A stretch of 64,000 bases of DNA from Pogonophryne albipinna (lineage: Eukaryota > Chordata > Actinopteri > Perciformes > Artedidraconidae). The translations under genes and the position numbers were made by a program. Shown here piece by piece: positions 1-10,828 of this stretch. Position 1 is the stretch's first letter. The number at the start of each line of letters is the position of its first letter. The notes below the pieces were generated by a model, which was not told the origin of the DNA, did not search any database, and saw nothing but the letters and a program-made list of their open reading frames with translations. The stretch spans positions 34,539,586 through 34,603,585 of the forward strand of contig CM053249.1 in NCBI GenBank assembly GCA_028583405.1, in the 5' to 3' direction.

Positions 1-640
1 GTGAAAATGGATAAAAGTACCCCAAAATATTGTTCCATAAGGCGGGTAGAGTCCCCTGACAACTCCCCTTACATTCCTCCAGAGGCAGAAAAAGTCAAAG
101 TTAACTTTTGGAAGAACCATAGGAAAGGTGTGAAAATGGATACAAGTACCCCAAAATAGTGTTCCATAAGGCGTGTAGAGTCCCCTGACAACTCCCCTTA
201 CATTCCTCCAGAGTCTGGAAATACTCTGTTATCTTTTTGGAGAACCATAAAAAAGGGGTGAAAATGGATAAAAGTACCCCAAAATAGTGTTCCATAAGGC
301 GGGTAGAGTCCCCTGACAACTCCCCTTACATTCCTCCAGAGGCAGAAAAAGTTCGAGTTAACTTTTGGAAGAACCATAGGAAAGGGTGAAAATGGATAAA
401 ATGTATCCGAAAATAGTGCACCATAATGCGGGTAAAGTCCCCTGGCAACTCCCCTTACATTCCTCCAGAGGCAGAAAAAGTTCAAGTTAACTTTTGGAAG
501 AACCATAGAAAAGGGTGAAAATGGATAAAATGTATCCCAAAATAGTGTATCATAATTACGTGACAACGCCCCTTGTATTCCTCCAGAGGCACGTTCAAAA
601 ACTTAAAGTGTGTTAAGAACCATGATTGGGGGTCCTCCAG
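1..640. repeat. Minisatellite A, about 128-bp unit, about 5 copies
   Basis: Units begin with GTGAAAATGGATA at about 1, 130, 258, 386 and 515, giving spacings of 128-129 bp. Each unit carries the same core: ACTCCCCTTACATTCCTCC followed by a purine-rich stretch and GAAGAACCATA. The last unit is degenerate. The short open frames over this array, on both strands, are products of the repeat and not genes. Confidence 0.93.
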
Positions 641-1335
641 GCAACAATTGTATCCGAGCCAAAGCACTCTTGTAGCGGACACATTCCTCCATGATGTGAA
701 ACAGCCGTTTTTTTTCTAAGTGCTCTCAAAAACCGGGTTTCTGATTTCGTGCAGATGGTAGCTTGGAAAAGATTAATAGAAATATTTGACGGAGGAAGGG
801 AGGTCTCAAATCCCCTCTCCCTTGTAAAATGAAAGGTGGGGGTGAAAATGTGTCCGGGGGTGAAAATGTGTCCGGGGCTTCCGCCGGAAGCGCCGAAGAC
901 TTGAGTTTTTTTTAGCCCCTCCTCCGTGGGCACTTAGCCGTTTTTTCGAGAATTTTAAAAAACTTCATTTTTGACTATTTTAAGATATAATTGACCGTTT
1001 TCTTTACTTTTTTTTGCTTTCCACGGGTGGGGGCGCATGGCAGGCCGCCTATGAGCTCCCAAATTCGGCCTGGAACCTCCGGGAATTGTGGACTAAGCTC
1101 CATAAACTGACAAAGTCACCCAGAAATGTCATTTTAATAGCCCAAAAATATATAATACAAATACATTTAAATAGTAAAAGGTACAATTGTGCTCCTAATT
1201 ACCCGGAATTTGATTTATATAGCCCCATGATAGTGATTAAAAATCATTTTCATGGAAAAAAGTGTTAAAATGCCTGATTAATATGTTTGTAATGCTGGCA
1301 GCAGGTTCACTGCTGTAGGCAGGGTCCCACACTCA
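641..1335. other. No gene seen; short local duplication
   Basis: No supported coding sequence. The motif GGGTGAAAATGTGTCCGG occurs twice in tandem at about 838-875 and resembles the start of the minisatellite A unit, so this may be its degenerate edge. The rest is AT-rich with T-runs near 1005-1018. Confidence 0.6.
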
Positions 1336-2010
1336 CAGGCAGAGCTCCAGGGTGATGCACATGGCTTTCTTAGCCAGGAAGAAGTGTGTGAAAGCTGGGT
1401 AAAGTGTTCATGCAGCCCCTCCATAACGGTAATAATGGTTAGAAGGGCTTACAAAGAGCTCCAGGGTGATGCACATTGGCTTTATTACCCCGGAATGAGT
1501 GCTTACAAGCCGGGTAAAGTCTCCCTGCAGCCCCTCCATAAGTAATAATGGTTAGAAGGGCTTACAAAGAGCTCCAGGGTGATGCACTTGGCTTTATTAC
1601 CCCGGAATGAGTGCTTACAAGCCGGGTAAAGTCTCCCTGCAGCCCCTCCATAAGTAATAATGGTTAGAAGGGCTTACAAAGAGCTCCAGGGTGATGCACT
1701 TGGCTTTATTACCCCGGAATGAGTGCTTACAAGCCGGGTAAAGTCTCCCTGCAGCCCCTCCATAAGTAATAATGGTTAGAAGGGCTTACAAAGAGCTCCA
1801 GGGTGATGCACTTGGCTTTATTACCCCGGAATGAGTGCTTACAAGCCGGGTAAAGTCTCCCTGCAGCCCCTCCATAAGTAATAATGGTTAGAAGGGCTTA
1901 CAAAGAGCTCCAGGGTGATGCACTTGGCTTTATTACCCCGGAATGAGTGCTTACAAGCCGGGTAAAGTCTTCCTGCAGCCCCTCCATAACGGTAATAATG
2001 GTTAGAAATC
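1336..2010. repeat. Minisatellite B, 112-bp unit, about 6 copies
   Basis: The start AGAGCTCCAGGGTGATGCAC recurs at 1336, 1455, 1568, 1680, 1792 and 1904. The last four spacings are 113, 112, 112 and 112 bp. The central units are almost identical, while the first unit and the 3' edge are diverged. That pattern points to recent expansion of the middle of the array. Confidence 0.95.
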
Positions 2011-2102
2011 ATTTCCAGGGCAGAAAGCTGTTTTTAAAAGTGAAAAAACGATTTAAAACCCTTTGAAATGACTGTCAGGTGCTGATCACTGCTGTTAGCA
2101 GG

Positions 2103-2490
2103 GTGTCAGCTTCGTGGACCCCAAAGTTAAAAGGAAATGTCCAGGATATTGACATAGCATATTTATATACAGAATGATAATTATTTTACCCTCAGATCAG
2201 CGCTTTTATGCGGGTATCACTGCTGGTGTCAGCTTCGTGGACCCCAAAGTTAAAAGGAAATGTCCAGGATATTGACATAGCATATTTATATACAGAATGA
2301 TGATTATTTTACCCTCAGATCAGCGCTTTTATGCGGGTATCACTGCTGGTGTCAGCTTCGTGGACCCCAAAGTTAAAAGGAAATGTCCAGGATATTGACA
2401 TAGCATATTTATATACAGAATGATGATTATTTTACCCTCAGATCAGCGCTTTTATGCGGGTATCATCAGTGCTGTTAGCAGGGTGTTTGC
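2103..2490. repeat. Minisatellite C, 123-bp unit, about 3 copies
   Basis: GTGTCAGCTTCGTGGACCCC recurs at 2103, 2226 and 2349, exactly 123 bp apart. A diverged fourth start lies near 2484 (GTGTTTGCTTCGTGG). The units are almost identical. No gene is seen from 2011 to 2625. Confidence 0.93.
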
Positions 2491-2625
2491 TTCGTGGACC
2501 CCAAATGTAATGTCCATGATCCACGGGGTGGACACAGACACATGCGTAGAGCACCCCCAAGTATGTAGGTACAGTTGGTCAAATTTGTCCTGTCGGTGGC
2601 AGGGACTTTGCATTATAAGTTGACG

Positions 2626-3010
2626 TCACATTTCCATTGTGCGGACATTTGTACATTTAAACGACAAATCACATGTTAAATCTGTCCATAAGGCAGACCT
2701 TTCCCTTCCTCTGGTTAGTACACGAGCTGCAGCATTTTGAATCAGCTGAAGCGACTTGACTGACTTCTTGGTACACCCTGATAATAAGAAGTTACAATAA
2801 TCCAGCCTTGAAGTAACAAATGCATGGACTAGTTTCTCTGCATCGTTTTGAGGCAAGATATGCCTGATTTTTGCAATGTTACGTAGATGGAAGTAGGCGG
2901 TCCTTGAAATTGATTTTATGTGGGCGTTAAAGGATAAATCCTGATCAAATATGACACCAAGATTCCTTACAGTCTCACTGGAGGCCAAATTAATGCCATC
3001 CATAGTTAGT
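2626..3010 (-). pseudogene. L2-like LINE reverse-transcriptase C-terminal fragment
   Basis: The minus-strand translation contains the region after the RT active site of L2/CR1-group non-LTR retrotransposons: 'NLGVIFDQDLSF', then 'AYFHLRNIAKIRHIL', then 'LVHAFVTSRLDYCN' and 'LQLIQNAAARVLT'. The endonuclease, fingers and palm are absent, so this is a short truncated copy. Nothing suggests host function. The order of motifs matches the longer L2 elements at 27613-31320 and 47483-50870. L2 versus a neighbouring clade such as Rex1 cannot be settled by eye. Confidence 0.8.
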
Positions 3011-3043
3011 ATATCTTTAGATAATTTGTTTCATAGATTCTTC

Positions 3044-4437
3044 GGGCCAAGGGCTTTTCCCCTTTAAAAGGGCTCAAGACGGCTTCAAATATTTAGGAAT
3101 TGAGGTCACTCGCTCTCTCCTTACTACTTTCACTAAAAACTTTACCACTCTTCTCAATAAGTGTAAACAAGATATGAACCGCTGGGCCTCCTTACCGTTA
3201 TCTCTAACAGGGCCCGTCAATCTCGTTAAAATGGTAATGTTACCAAAGTTTTTATATCTTTTTCAAAACATCCCCGTCTTTATTAAGAAATCGTTTTTTA
3301 AGACTCTTGATAAATGTATTATTTCTTTCCTATGGGGGAATAAACCTAGTCGGATCAGTAAAGCTCATATGCAAAGGCCAAAACTATCAGGAGGTCTCGC
3401 TCTACCTAATTTCCTTTTCTACTATTGGGCATGCAACATTCAGAAGTTGATACACTGGTTTGAAAACAAACCGATGTCAGAAAAAGCGGACTGGGTGAAA
3501 TTAGAGTTTTCTTCATATCAACACCACCTGGGCTCAATGGTTTGCACAGGCTTACCCCTTCTCAACACTAATTTGAAGTCGAGTGTAATAGTAAGTAATT
3601 CAATAAGAATATGGGCTCAGTTTAGGAGGCACTTTGGACTACAGGGTGCTTCTGTTCTCTCCCCCATTAAGTCAAACCACATGTTTACCCCATCCTGTGC
3701 AGACCCGGCTTTTACTGTTTGGTTTAATAATGGGATTAAATCAATTTATAATCTTTACATTGAGGATACATTTGCATATTTCTCTCAATTATCTGAACTG
3801 TATAGCCTACCTAAGAATCACTTATTTAGTTACCTACAAATTAGGAGCTTTGTATGTAAGACATTCAGCTCTTTTCCAAATAAGCCCATAAAGTCCAAAG
3901 ACCATATCCTCGAACTGAAGTCAGACCATAGAAGACTGATTTCCCTGATTTATGATCTCATTGGTAATGTCAATCCGTACCCTATTGAACATTTAAGAGC
4001 TGCTTGGGAATCTGATCTGGGAAGAACTTTGACGGATGACCAGTGAGAATCAGTCCTGGACACACATCTTCCTCTTCTGCTAAACACAGCCTGATACAAC
4101 TGAACGTGGTAGACAGAGCTCATTTAACCAATGCTAGATTGGCTAAAATGTATCCAGAGGTTGAACCGTCTTGTCCCCGATGCCAGCCAGCAGACCTAAT
4201 ACACATGTTTTGGGTATGTCCCAGCCTCTTTACTTTCTGGGGATGTATTTTTAAATCTTTTAGTGAAATGTTTAAAACTCGTGTTGAGCCTGACCCGGTC
4301 TGTGCCCTTTTTGGTGGGTGGGATTGAAATGAAGTTTTTGATTTGTCAGCACATGTGTACTGTCTATCTAGTATGGGTGGAATCAAGATGGATGGAAACT
4401 TCTCCTAGTTTTGATGATTTAATCAACTCTAAATAGG
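3044..4437 (+). pseudogene. L1/Tx1-like LINE ORF2 C-terminal fragment, broken
   Basis: The plus strand encodes the C-terminal third of an L1-type ORF2. The 'FKYLGIEVTRS' motif (from 3084) is followed by 'NRWASLPLSLTGPVNLVKM', 'ISFLWGNKPSRI' and 'GGLALPNFLFYYWA'. The reading frame ends at a TGA near 4044 where a conserved Trp is expected. It resumes in another frame, where a C-x2-C-x6-H-x4-C zinc knuckle is visible (CPRC...H...C, about 4174-4220). RT palm and endonuclease are missing. The fragment stops where the BEL LTR begins (4439), which suggests the BEL element landed in it or truncated it. Confidence 0.82.
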
Positions 4438-4438
4438 T

Positions 4439-4712
4439 TGTTAACCTTAGAAGAAAAAAGACAACAACAATACAACAATTAGGATCACACATATCCCATA
4501 CACATTAAATCACATTCAGTACAATAATTACACTTACTAGTGGCCTCTCCTGATTCCTCAATCTCAATGACGTTAATGTATTTCCCCCTCTATTTATAAC
4601 ACATCAATAAACCCCGCGAATCTCCACCCAGATTTAAAGTCACACTCACATAAACTGAACCCCATTAATTGAACCCTCATACACCCAGCACAAACCATGA
4701 GTTTACAGCACA
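4439..4712 (-). repeat. BEL/Pao 3' LTR (274 bp)
   Basis: On the minus strand it starts TGTGCTGTAAACTC directly after the purine-rich AGTGGGAGG and ends CTAAGGTTAACA, giving TG...CA termini. The pol reading frame ends a few codons inside it. No partner LTR was found, so the limits rest on the termini and the polypurine stretch only. Confidence 0.6.
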
Positions 4713-5430
4713 CCTCCCACTTGGCCTCCTGGTCGGATGACCCAAGGAGGCCACCAACCTAAATAACCTTGCTCTGGTGGTGGTGTCTGAGGAGGTTCCT
4801 TCTTCTTAGTTCTCCACTTCGGAATCTTCAACGACCCCGAAGCCAGGTCCCCCCGCAGAGGCACAGATTTGACTTTTCTGTTGTCCAAGACTCTTGCCTC
4901 CCACTTTGCTTGACCCGCCACTCGGCCTCTTCTAGTCAGCCATTTCTCTGCAGCTCGCCGGACCCATGCGACCACTCCACATAGTCTAGCCAGACTGCTG
5001 AACCTCTCTGGTTTCACCAGGTTCACAACAGCAATGCTCCGAAACGTTCCTTCCGGTCTTCTCTCTGTCAAGACTGAAGCTTCTTCCCTTTCGGAGGTTT
5101 CTGGGGATCCGCCAACCTTAACTAGGGACTCCCCAGCCTCTGCGTCCTTTCCACTGGTGTCATCATAGATAGGGGTTTTGTGTGACTGGCCTCTGGTGAG
5201 TATTACCGAGAATGCCTTTCTTTGAAGCTTGCCCACACTCTCTCTGGCACCGGTTGCCACCTCCGCGGCCGACTTCATGGGCCATTCTTCTAGCGGCCTC
5301 ACCAGGATCTCAGGTCCCCTCTGCCACTCTGAGCCCTCTCCCTGGTCTTCAGGAGTTGCTCCTCTTGTTACGATGTAAGTTTTTAATCGAGCTGCAAAGA
5401 CTGCACCGCACATCTCAGCTTTGACTACTA
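4703..5430 (-). pseudogene. BEL/Pao pol fragment (RNase H side to C-terminus)
   Basis: A 236-residue open frame matches the BEL/Pao region around the 'peptidase A17'/RNase H domain. Recognisable pieces are 'MCGAVFAARLKTYI', then 'TRGATPED', 'SEWQRGPE', 'KLQRKAFSVILTR' and 'RFSSLARLCGVVAWV'. The joins are abrupt: the stretch between 'RLKTYI' and 'TRGATPED' lacks the central RNase H part, and the integrase expected before the end is gone. It ends 'PGGQVGGVL' at the LTR, as BEL polyproteins commonly do. It is an internally deleted relic that happens to stay open. Confidence 0.8.
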
Positions 5431-5435
5431 CTACT

Positions 5436-5953
5436 TGTGGAGGAAACTTCTGTGTAGCAATGCAGTGGGAGTCACCGACTCAGGAAGGAGACACGGTAGA
5501 GCAGGAGCTTTGACGTCAAACACTGATGATTTATTTGGAGTTTCGGCCGCAGGATTCACATCACAAGTCACAGCAGTCACGGTGAGACTGCACGGATGGG
5601 TTGCCACGTCAATTCTGGAGCGCCTCTCTCTCGTTAGCCCATTTAACTGGTTTCACAGAGAGTAATCAACATATTTTGATAAGATAGCTTAGACAGTTGG
5701 GCACACTTAGTCACTTGCATCCGTCACTTATGGCCTCGAAGATTGCATACCTTGGAGTCCACAAACAGCAAAGAAGGAAGTGTCCCAGTGCACCCACAAC
5801 AACAGACCATCTGTGACCTAGTGTTGCACGGTCACAGAATGGGAACAATAACATTATGGCTGAAGCAGCCTATGTCCTTAAAGGAGATAAACAGACGTCA
5901 GTGTTGGTCATGTACGTCATATCTAGGAGTCTAGGACAATAATTTCCCTAACA
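5436..5953 (-). repeat. Solo LTR (518 bp) inside the BEL pol
   Basis: The segment has TG...CA ends: on the minus strand it starts TGTTAGGGAAATTATTG and ends TTTCCTCCACA. AATAAA lies about 100 bp from the 3' end, consistent with an R-U5 region. The flanks are CTACT and CTACA, an imperfect 5-bp target duplication. BEL pol reading resumes on both sides. No internal retroelement sequence is present, so it is a solo LTR. The parent family is unknown. Confidence 0.72.
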
Positions 5954-6910
5954 CTACACTTCTACCCCCTCTGTGATTTCCTCCAGTTTCTTTGGGTCAT
6001 TGTGGGACGTTAAGATATCGTCCACATAACTGTCCTCCTCCAGGACCCTGCGATTTTCCACCATGTGTGCGAAACTGGGCTGCTTCTTTGTTTTCAGGAA
6101 GGTGGCCTCCACTCCACTTCTGTTGTTTGGAAGTGAGGCTGGGTCCTCGGTCCATGGGTAAGATGCGTCCCAGTGCGGAGTCAGGCAGTGTTCATCTTTG
6201 GCCATGTAGGACAGCCCCTCTTTAATCACGTCCAGCTCCCTTTCTTCTTCCAGGGTCATTTCCTTTCCTCCTGGCTGCCACACCTGGGTTCACAGGCTGC
6301 ACCGATGCTGTCCCACTTCCACCACTCGAGAACTTCTCTCCTTGTTGCAGTTGTATCCCTGGTCTCCGCCTTTACTTCCTGAGTCAGACACTTGGTCTCT
6401 TCTTCCCTCAGGATCTCAGGACTCTCGACTACTTCTCTGTACTCCACAGCAGCTGTCCTCATCGAGCGAGCGAAGTGCGTCTCGGACTGGTGCATAGTCA
6501 CTTTTATATTCTCGAACAGACTGGGATGTGCTCCGCCCTCCCATAAGACTCCAACTATCCTCAGTCTTTGTGGAGCGAGTCTCCCCTCTCTGTGACTGAT
6601 GAGAAGTTCAACATGGTCTGGTCTCTTCAGTTCGTCCGTTTCAACCTCTGGAAAGAACCTCTTTAGCTGTTCAGGTCTGACGCTCCGATGCACTTTAGCA
6701 ATCTCCTCTAGGCCATAACAAACCAGCTCGTGAGCCCTCACAGTACCTTTGGGGGTCTTGACTCTTACTCGCAGGAGGTACCTCTTCGTCTTGACTGTCA
6801 CAGTCATCCCTCCAACTCCATGCACGACCAGAGTGACTTCTTCTCTGCTCAGACCGAGCCTGTCAGCTGCTACGTGAGTGATGTAGTTGGTGTCTGATGC
6901 GAGGTTAATC
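5954..6910 (-). pseudogene. BEL/Pao protease and RT remnant
   Basis: Two overlapping minus frames cover this stretch. The upper part is the aspartic-protease region of BEL elements: 'LASDTNYITHVAADRLGL', then 'VVHGVGGMTV', later 'RIVGVLWEGGAHPSLFENI'. A TGA near 6913 separates it from the gag frame at a position where the sense codon could be CGA, consistent with a CpG transition. The lower part ends with the RT catalytic motif 'SYVDDILTSHND'. The usual fingers and palm between 'FAHMVENRRV' and the YVDD box are missing, so the RT is not functional. It stops at the solo LTR. Confidence 0.82.
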
Positions 6911-6915
6911 AGAGC

Positions 6916-8529
6916 TCAGATCTTCTGCCCGACGTTGGCAGTGACTTCCAACAGCATCATGATGACAGGGTGCTCGGTCAGTCTATTCTTCTCCAGAAGT
7001 CCACCTTCATCCTTCCTAGCGCTCCTTGTCACTGAAGTCTTGTTGCTGTTACTGAAAGCTTTCTTGATCTCCGCCGCCGCCTCTGGGGAACATTTGGACA
7101 AGGCAAGCTTTTGTTCTTCTGTTAGCTCCCTTACCCTCTCGCTGCCTTTTCCAAGTTTCCCCTTTGGTAGCTGTTCCCATCTTGGACAGAGGAGGTAGTG
7201 GTGGTCCGATGAGGTCCCCTCTTGGCAGTCTTCCCTGTTGCAGAGGAACCTATCTGTGCACTCTTCTACCACGTCGTGACATCCAAGACAAACGCGGCAT
7301 GCTCCTACCTTCTTCACAGCAGTCTTTCTCTCAGCCAAGCCAAACCCCTTGAACTTCTTGCAGAAGAATAACTTGTTATTGTGTTTCTCCTCTCCACACA
7401 CGATGCACTCACCTTCTGGAGTGTCCCTTCTGGTGGATTTTGTGTTGGCATACTTTCTCTCGAACCTGTTTTGCGGCTTTTCCATTTTCTCAGATGGGTG
7501 ATTCTCACGAAACCACCTTTGGTCATGTCCAGATGTCTCTGTTATTTTCAGTTGTTCCAAGCTCTCTATAATTTCTTCTTGCTCCTTCAGGAACTTCAGA
7601 AGCGCATTGAAATGGTTGACTGGGGTGACACCGTTTTCGGGCTTAGCGTTGAAGATGACCCACTCTCGCTTCAACTGGTCGGGCAGCTTGCTTTCTATAG
7701 ACCTAATCATCAGCGGGTGGTTGATGGCTCCAGGGTTCCCGAGGTCTGTGAGGTCTGCCAAAGCCTTTTCCACAGCTTGGATGAGGTCTATCACCTTCCT
7801 CAGCTGATCTCCTTTCACAGCTGGTATCTTCTCCAGTTCTGCGACGATCTGCAGTGCAATCGTGGTCCTGTTTCCGTAACGGTTCTCCAGTACTCTGAAC
7901 ATGTCTTCGACTGTACTGTAGCTGGTCAACTTGGCATCATTTTTTACCTTCTCTTCCATGATGTCTAGAAGCTGGAACTTCTTGACTTCAGGCGACCCGG
8001 ACGGTTCTCCCTGCTTCTGCAAAGATTCCCAGTCCCTTTTCCAGCGGTGAAACTCCCTCATACTGCCACTGAACTTGGGAAGGATTACCGGCTTGAGTCG
8101 TATCTTTGATATCGCTCCCATCGGGTTGTCTCTGGGTTCCATGCCTGCCACGCCAGTAGTGTGCGCCTCTTCCACTGCTTTATGCTGTGCTTTCATGAGG
8201 TCAAACCGTGCTTCTTCTGCTGCAATCTGAGCCTCGGCCAATTTAGAGCGTTGGGCCTGGTCTTGCCTTAGCTGAACCAGGGTGAACTGGGCGCGCTCAT
8301 CCTCTGCTGCGGTGCGTGCCAACTCTGCTGCACCGCATGCTTTGTTAAACTCGGCTTCCTTTTGACGCTTGAGTGCGTTCTTCCTTGTCTCCAGCTGGCG
8401 CACTATCTCTTCCACATATTTTCTAGCAGTCACAGGAGCCCATCCCCTCCAGGTGCTGTGCACTTCCTTTAATTCCTTAATGAGTATTTCTAAATGTTTA
8501 AGCTGCTTTTCGTAATTCTCATAGCTCAC
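6916..8529 (-). CDS. BEL/Pao gag, 537 residues, reading into protease
   Basis: The first ATG (8529) gives an N-terminus rich in Lys/Glu heptads (about residues 1-120), probably coiled coil. A BEL-type capsid region follows (DUF1759-like): 'LPKFSGSMREFHRWKRDWESL', later 'LTSYSTVEDMFRVLENRYGN' and 'LPDQLKREWV'. After about residue 375 there are Cys/His clusters: 'CIVCGEEKHNN', 'CRVCLGCHD', 'CNREDCQEG...HHYLLC'. It packages the element RNA in the family. The frame is intact over its whole length and runs into the protease region before a stop ('VTANVGQKI' end). It is a transposon gene, not a host gene. Expression cannot be judged. Confidence 0.85.
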   Translation of the reverse strand: MSYENYEKQLKHLEILIKELKEVHSTWRGWAPVTARKYVEEIVRQLETRKNALKRQKEAEFNKACGAAELARTAAEDERAQFTLVQLRQDQAQRSKLAEAQIAAEEARFDLMKAQHKAVEEAHTTGVAGMEPRDNPMGAISKIRLKPVILPKFSGSMREFHRWKRDWESLQKQGEPSGSPEVKKFQLLDIMEEKVKNDAKLTSYSTVEDMFRVLENRYGNRTTIALQIVAELEKIPAVKGDQLRKVIDLIQAVEKALADLTDLGNPGAINHPLMIRSIESKLPDQLKREWVIFNAKPENGVTPVNHFNALLKFLKEQEEIIESLEQLKITETSGHDQRWFRENHPSEKMEKPQNRFERKYANTKSTRRDTPEGECIVCGEEKHNNKLFFCKKFKGFGLAERKTAVKKVGACRVCLGCHDVVEECTDRFLCNREDCQEGTSSDHHYLLCPRWEQLPKGKLGKGSERVRELTEEQKLALSKCSPEAAAEIKKAFSNSNKTSVTRSARKDEGGLLEKNRLTEHPVIMMLLEVTANVGQKI

Positions 8530-8650
8530 CAGGTCAATTTGTGTCGCTTCTGCATCCTCATAGACCTTTCTCTCTTTACTGAATCTGTATCACTTGCTTT
8601 TGTTAAAAAACTGAGAAAATCAATAGAAATATTTACCATAAAAGTCGTGT

Positions 8651-9080
8651 TCAATGGCATTAAAACGAGAAAAATGCGGCTGAAGGTTAATCCAATGTGT
8701 CTGTCACTTTGAAAAAATTATTGATAATCCATAATTCCATTTTTATGTCAAAAACTGAGTTTTCATATTAGCTGCTAATGTTACAGTAGCTTCCAGAGTG
8801 TATGACAGCTCACTCCTTATTTGGTAACGTGTGTGTGTATGTGGAACTTCCCCTCGATTCTATTGGCTCTAGCGGTTAAAAAGAGATGTCAATCATCAAA
8901 ATCGACCAAATGACCCCAGAAGTGTTTTTTTTGTTGCTAAATCTCTCTAAAAAGGTCAAATTTCACTTGTTTTGCATCAATCTTGATACAGGGTACTTAT
9001 ATGTTATAGTTTGGATTCCTAAAGCTTTTAGTCTACTATCCCATCATTCAAGGGTGGTTTTCACTATCATTTTTTTTTTT
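8651..9080 (+). repeat. Dispersed repeat R1, copy 1 (empty site)
   Basis: The sequence from TCAATGGCATTAAAACGAG to GGTGGTTTTCACTAT is repeated, diverged, at 10829-11712. Shared blocks include CCATAATTCCATTTTTATG, GAGATGTCAATCA and CTAAAGCTTTTAGTCTAC. This copy lacks the MITE that splits copy 2; the target TTAA lies at 8687-8690. No coding capacity is seen. The class of the repeat is unknown. Confidence 0.85.
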
Positions 9081-10820
9081 AACAGGTTAATAAACGGAGC
9101 CTCTCTTTTCCTCTCTCCCTCTCCTGACAGCCCGTCTGTATCAGTCTCATGCAGCTCGCTGATCCAGTGAATGAGTGACCCGACACGACAGTAAATAATA
9201 AACATATAACTAGTTTAGCTAGTTCCAGGGGTAGATAAGATTGGTAAATGTGATAGGTCTAACTTTGAACCATTTTTTATATTTCTAGTCACAAGAGAGA
9301 TTTCCACCGCAGGTTTATATTTGCGTAAAATTTGCGCGACTTGTCCACATGCAACTGTCACAGGGGTTGTGCTGCAGTGCAGAGACAGAGTCATCAACAG
9401 CTATAACTTTCGAGGGGTGGAGGTATGCCCATTATTTAAAATGTGTCAGAAGAAAGGACAGGAATGTGACGGTAAGGTGTTAAGCCTGAAGCTGTTATCC
9501 ACTGCTGCAAACAACATCAAACCTCTCCAAGCACCTGCAAAGGCAACATGCTAACACGAAGCTACTTAGCTAAAGACCCCCGAAACCAGAGTGATGATGT
9601 TGACTGTGTGCCGACTCCGAACAAGCACCAAAACCTAGAATTTTCACCGTTATTAACTTGTGTTACGTCTTCCTTATTGCAATAGTAATTGTTATATGTG
9701 TGCACATGTAGGCCTACGTTTTAAGATTTGGCTATAGGCTGTTGCTGAGTAACGCAAAGGTAATGTAACAAGTTACTTTAGAGAGTAAAGAAGTAAAGTA
9801 ATATATTACTTTTTTTAAAGTAATGTGTAATACATCACTTTTTTTGAGTAATGACCCCATCACTGCCATATGTGAAAGAAAATAGCACTGACAAAAAATT
9901 GTATATCCTGGAAAAATAAAACCTGGAACTAAGGCATGCATTGCAAAGAAGTCCGGATCATGCAATAAATAAAGAAAAACAATTAGATGTACCAGAGGGT
10001 TCAGAAGAGTTAATGAGGCCGTGTTGGAATGAGGACAAAGAGGAAGTTGCAGCGTCATAAGATGTGCACGGCTCAGCACGAGAGGAACAGGAAGTCTCTC
10101 ATCTCAGACTGTTCGAGTTCTAAGGGGACTAATTAATAGAGTTTTGCATGTCATGAGCCAGAGAATAGACGGAGGGGAAGTGAGGAGAGAAAAACAAAAG
10201 GAGAGGATCTGTCTGTCTCAGGAGAATCCAGCCTGCATAATGACACACACTCTCTGTGCCTCAAATAGTTTTCCTCAATGGTGTTTGTCGCTAGGCAAGG
10301 GGAATTTGTTGGAGGAAATCTCGGTCTGGGCCAGTGGAAGAGTCCGGACCTCCTCCCCAACATTTCTCTAACAATACATTCTCACAGGTTCATAGGAAGT
10401 GGCTGGAGTATGTGTCTCGTGTCATTTGTACGCAGACTGAAGAGAGTGGGTTGCTTTTTTCCCATACACGTTTTCCGTACATGTGTCCATGGTCACGTTC
10501 CCTGCACTACATTGACCGACACTTGACCTTGTTCGTTTTCTAGCACGTGAGAGGGGAGTTTCTACTTTTGCCCTCTTCCCTATTGTTACTTCGTACCCCA
10601 TTAACTTCAGAGAATGTGTTTTCCTGAACCTACTAAAGGTGCTTTTTTCATACAAGATATCCGATTAAAGCTGAGGTTCCACAGATTATTTAGGTATATA
10701 TATCATCACTGAGTGATCCGAACTCTTGACAGGGGAAGCAAACACAGACATCACAACACGTACCTTTACGTAGCTTTTACGGGAGATCGTCTCACCGTAG
10801 CTGTCAATCTGATCAAAAGA
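9081..10820. other. No gene recognised
   Basis: Several short open frames exist, all under 115 codons. None shows a domain, splice context or codon bias that I would call a gene. A degenerate repeat lies at 9735-9870 (separate entry). The rest looks like unique or ancient repeat sequence. Confidence 0.5.
9735..9870. repeat. Degenerate repeat with GTTACTT/AAGTAA motifs
   Basis: The stretch holds repeated pieces of GTAACAAGTTACTTT, AAGTAATATATTACTTT and TGAGTAATGACCCC. This resembles a very common fish repeat built of AGTTACTTTT units, probably a non-autonomous DNA transposon. The ends are not resolved. Confidence 0.5.
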
Positions 10821-10828
10821 CTGGTTCA

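Larger units (their letters stand above)
4439..8529 (-). mobile_element. BEL/Pao LTR retrotransposon, decayed, minus strand
   Basis: Reading on the minus strand, the order is gag (8529 downward), retroviral-type protease, RT remnant, RNase H-side remnant, then a 3' LTR. Each part carries BEL/Pao motifs described in its own entry. I could not find a matching 5' LTR above 8529, so that end is lost. Most of the RT core and all of the integrase are deleted: no DDE region is visible. A solo LTR is inserted at 5436-5953. The copy cannot move by itself. Confidence 0.85.

Noticed and set aside
101..566. Repetitive frames on the minus strand over minisatellite A
   Set aside because: The 'FLCLWRNVRG' repeats mirror the 128-bp unit; there is no gene context.
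1336..2010. CRISPR-like array
   Set aside because: Units are 112 bp and repeat over their full length with no unique spacers; the window is vertebrate.
7381..7968. 195-codon plus frame over the BEL gag
   Set aside because: Antisense shadow of gag, which has clear BEL motifs on the minus strand.
8530..8900. Search for the 5' LTR of the minus-strand BEL
   Set aside because: No similarity to the 274-bp LTR at 4439-4712; the end appears lost.
9321..9554. 77-codon frame with several Cys ('ICATCPHATV', 'CPLFKMC')
   Set aside because: The Cys pattern fits no zinc-finger family I know and no splice or start context supports it.
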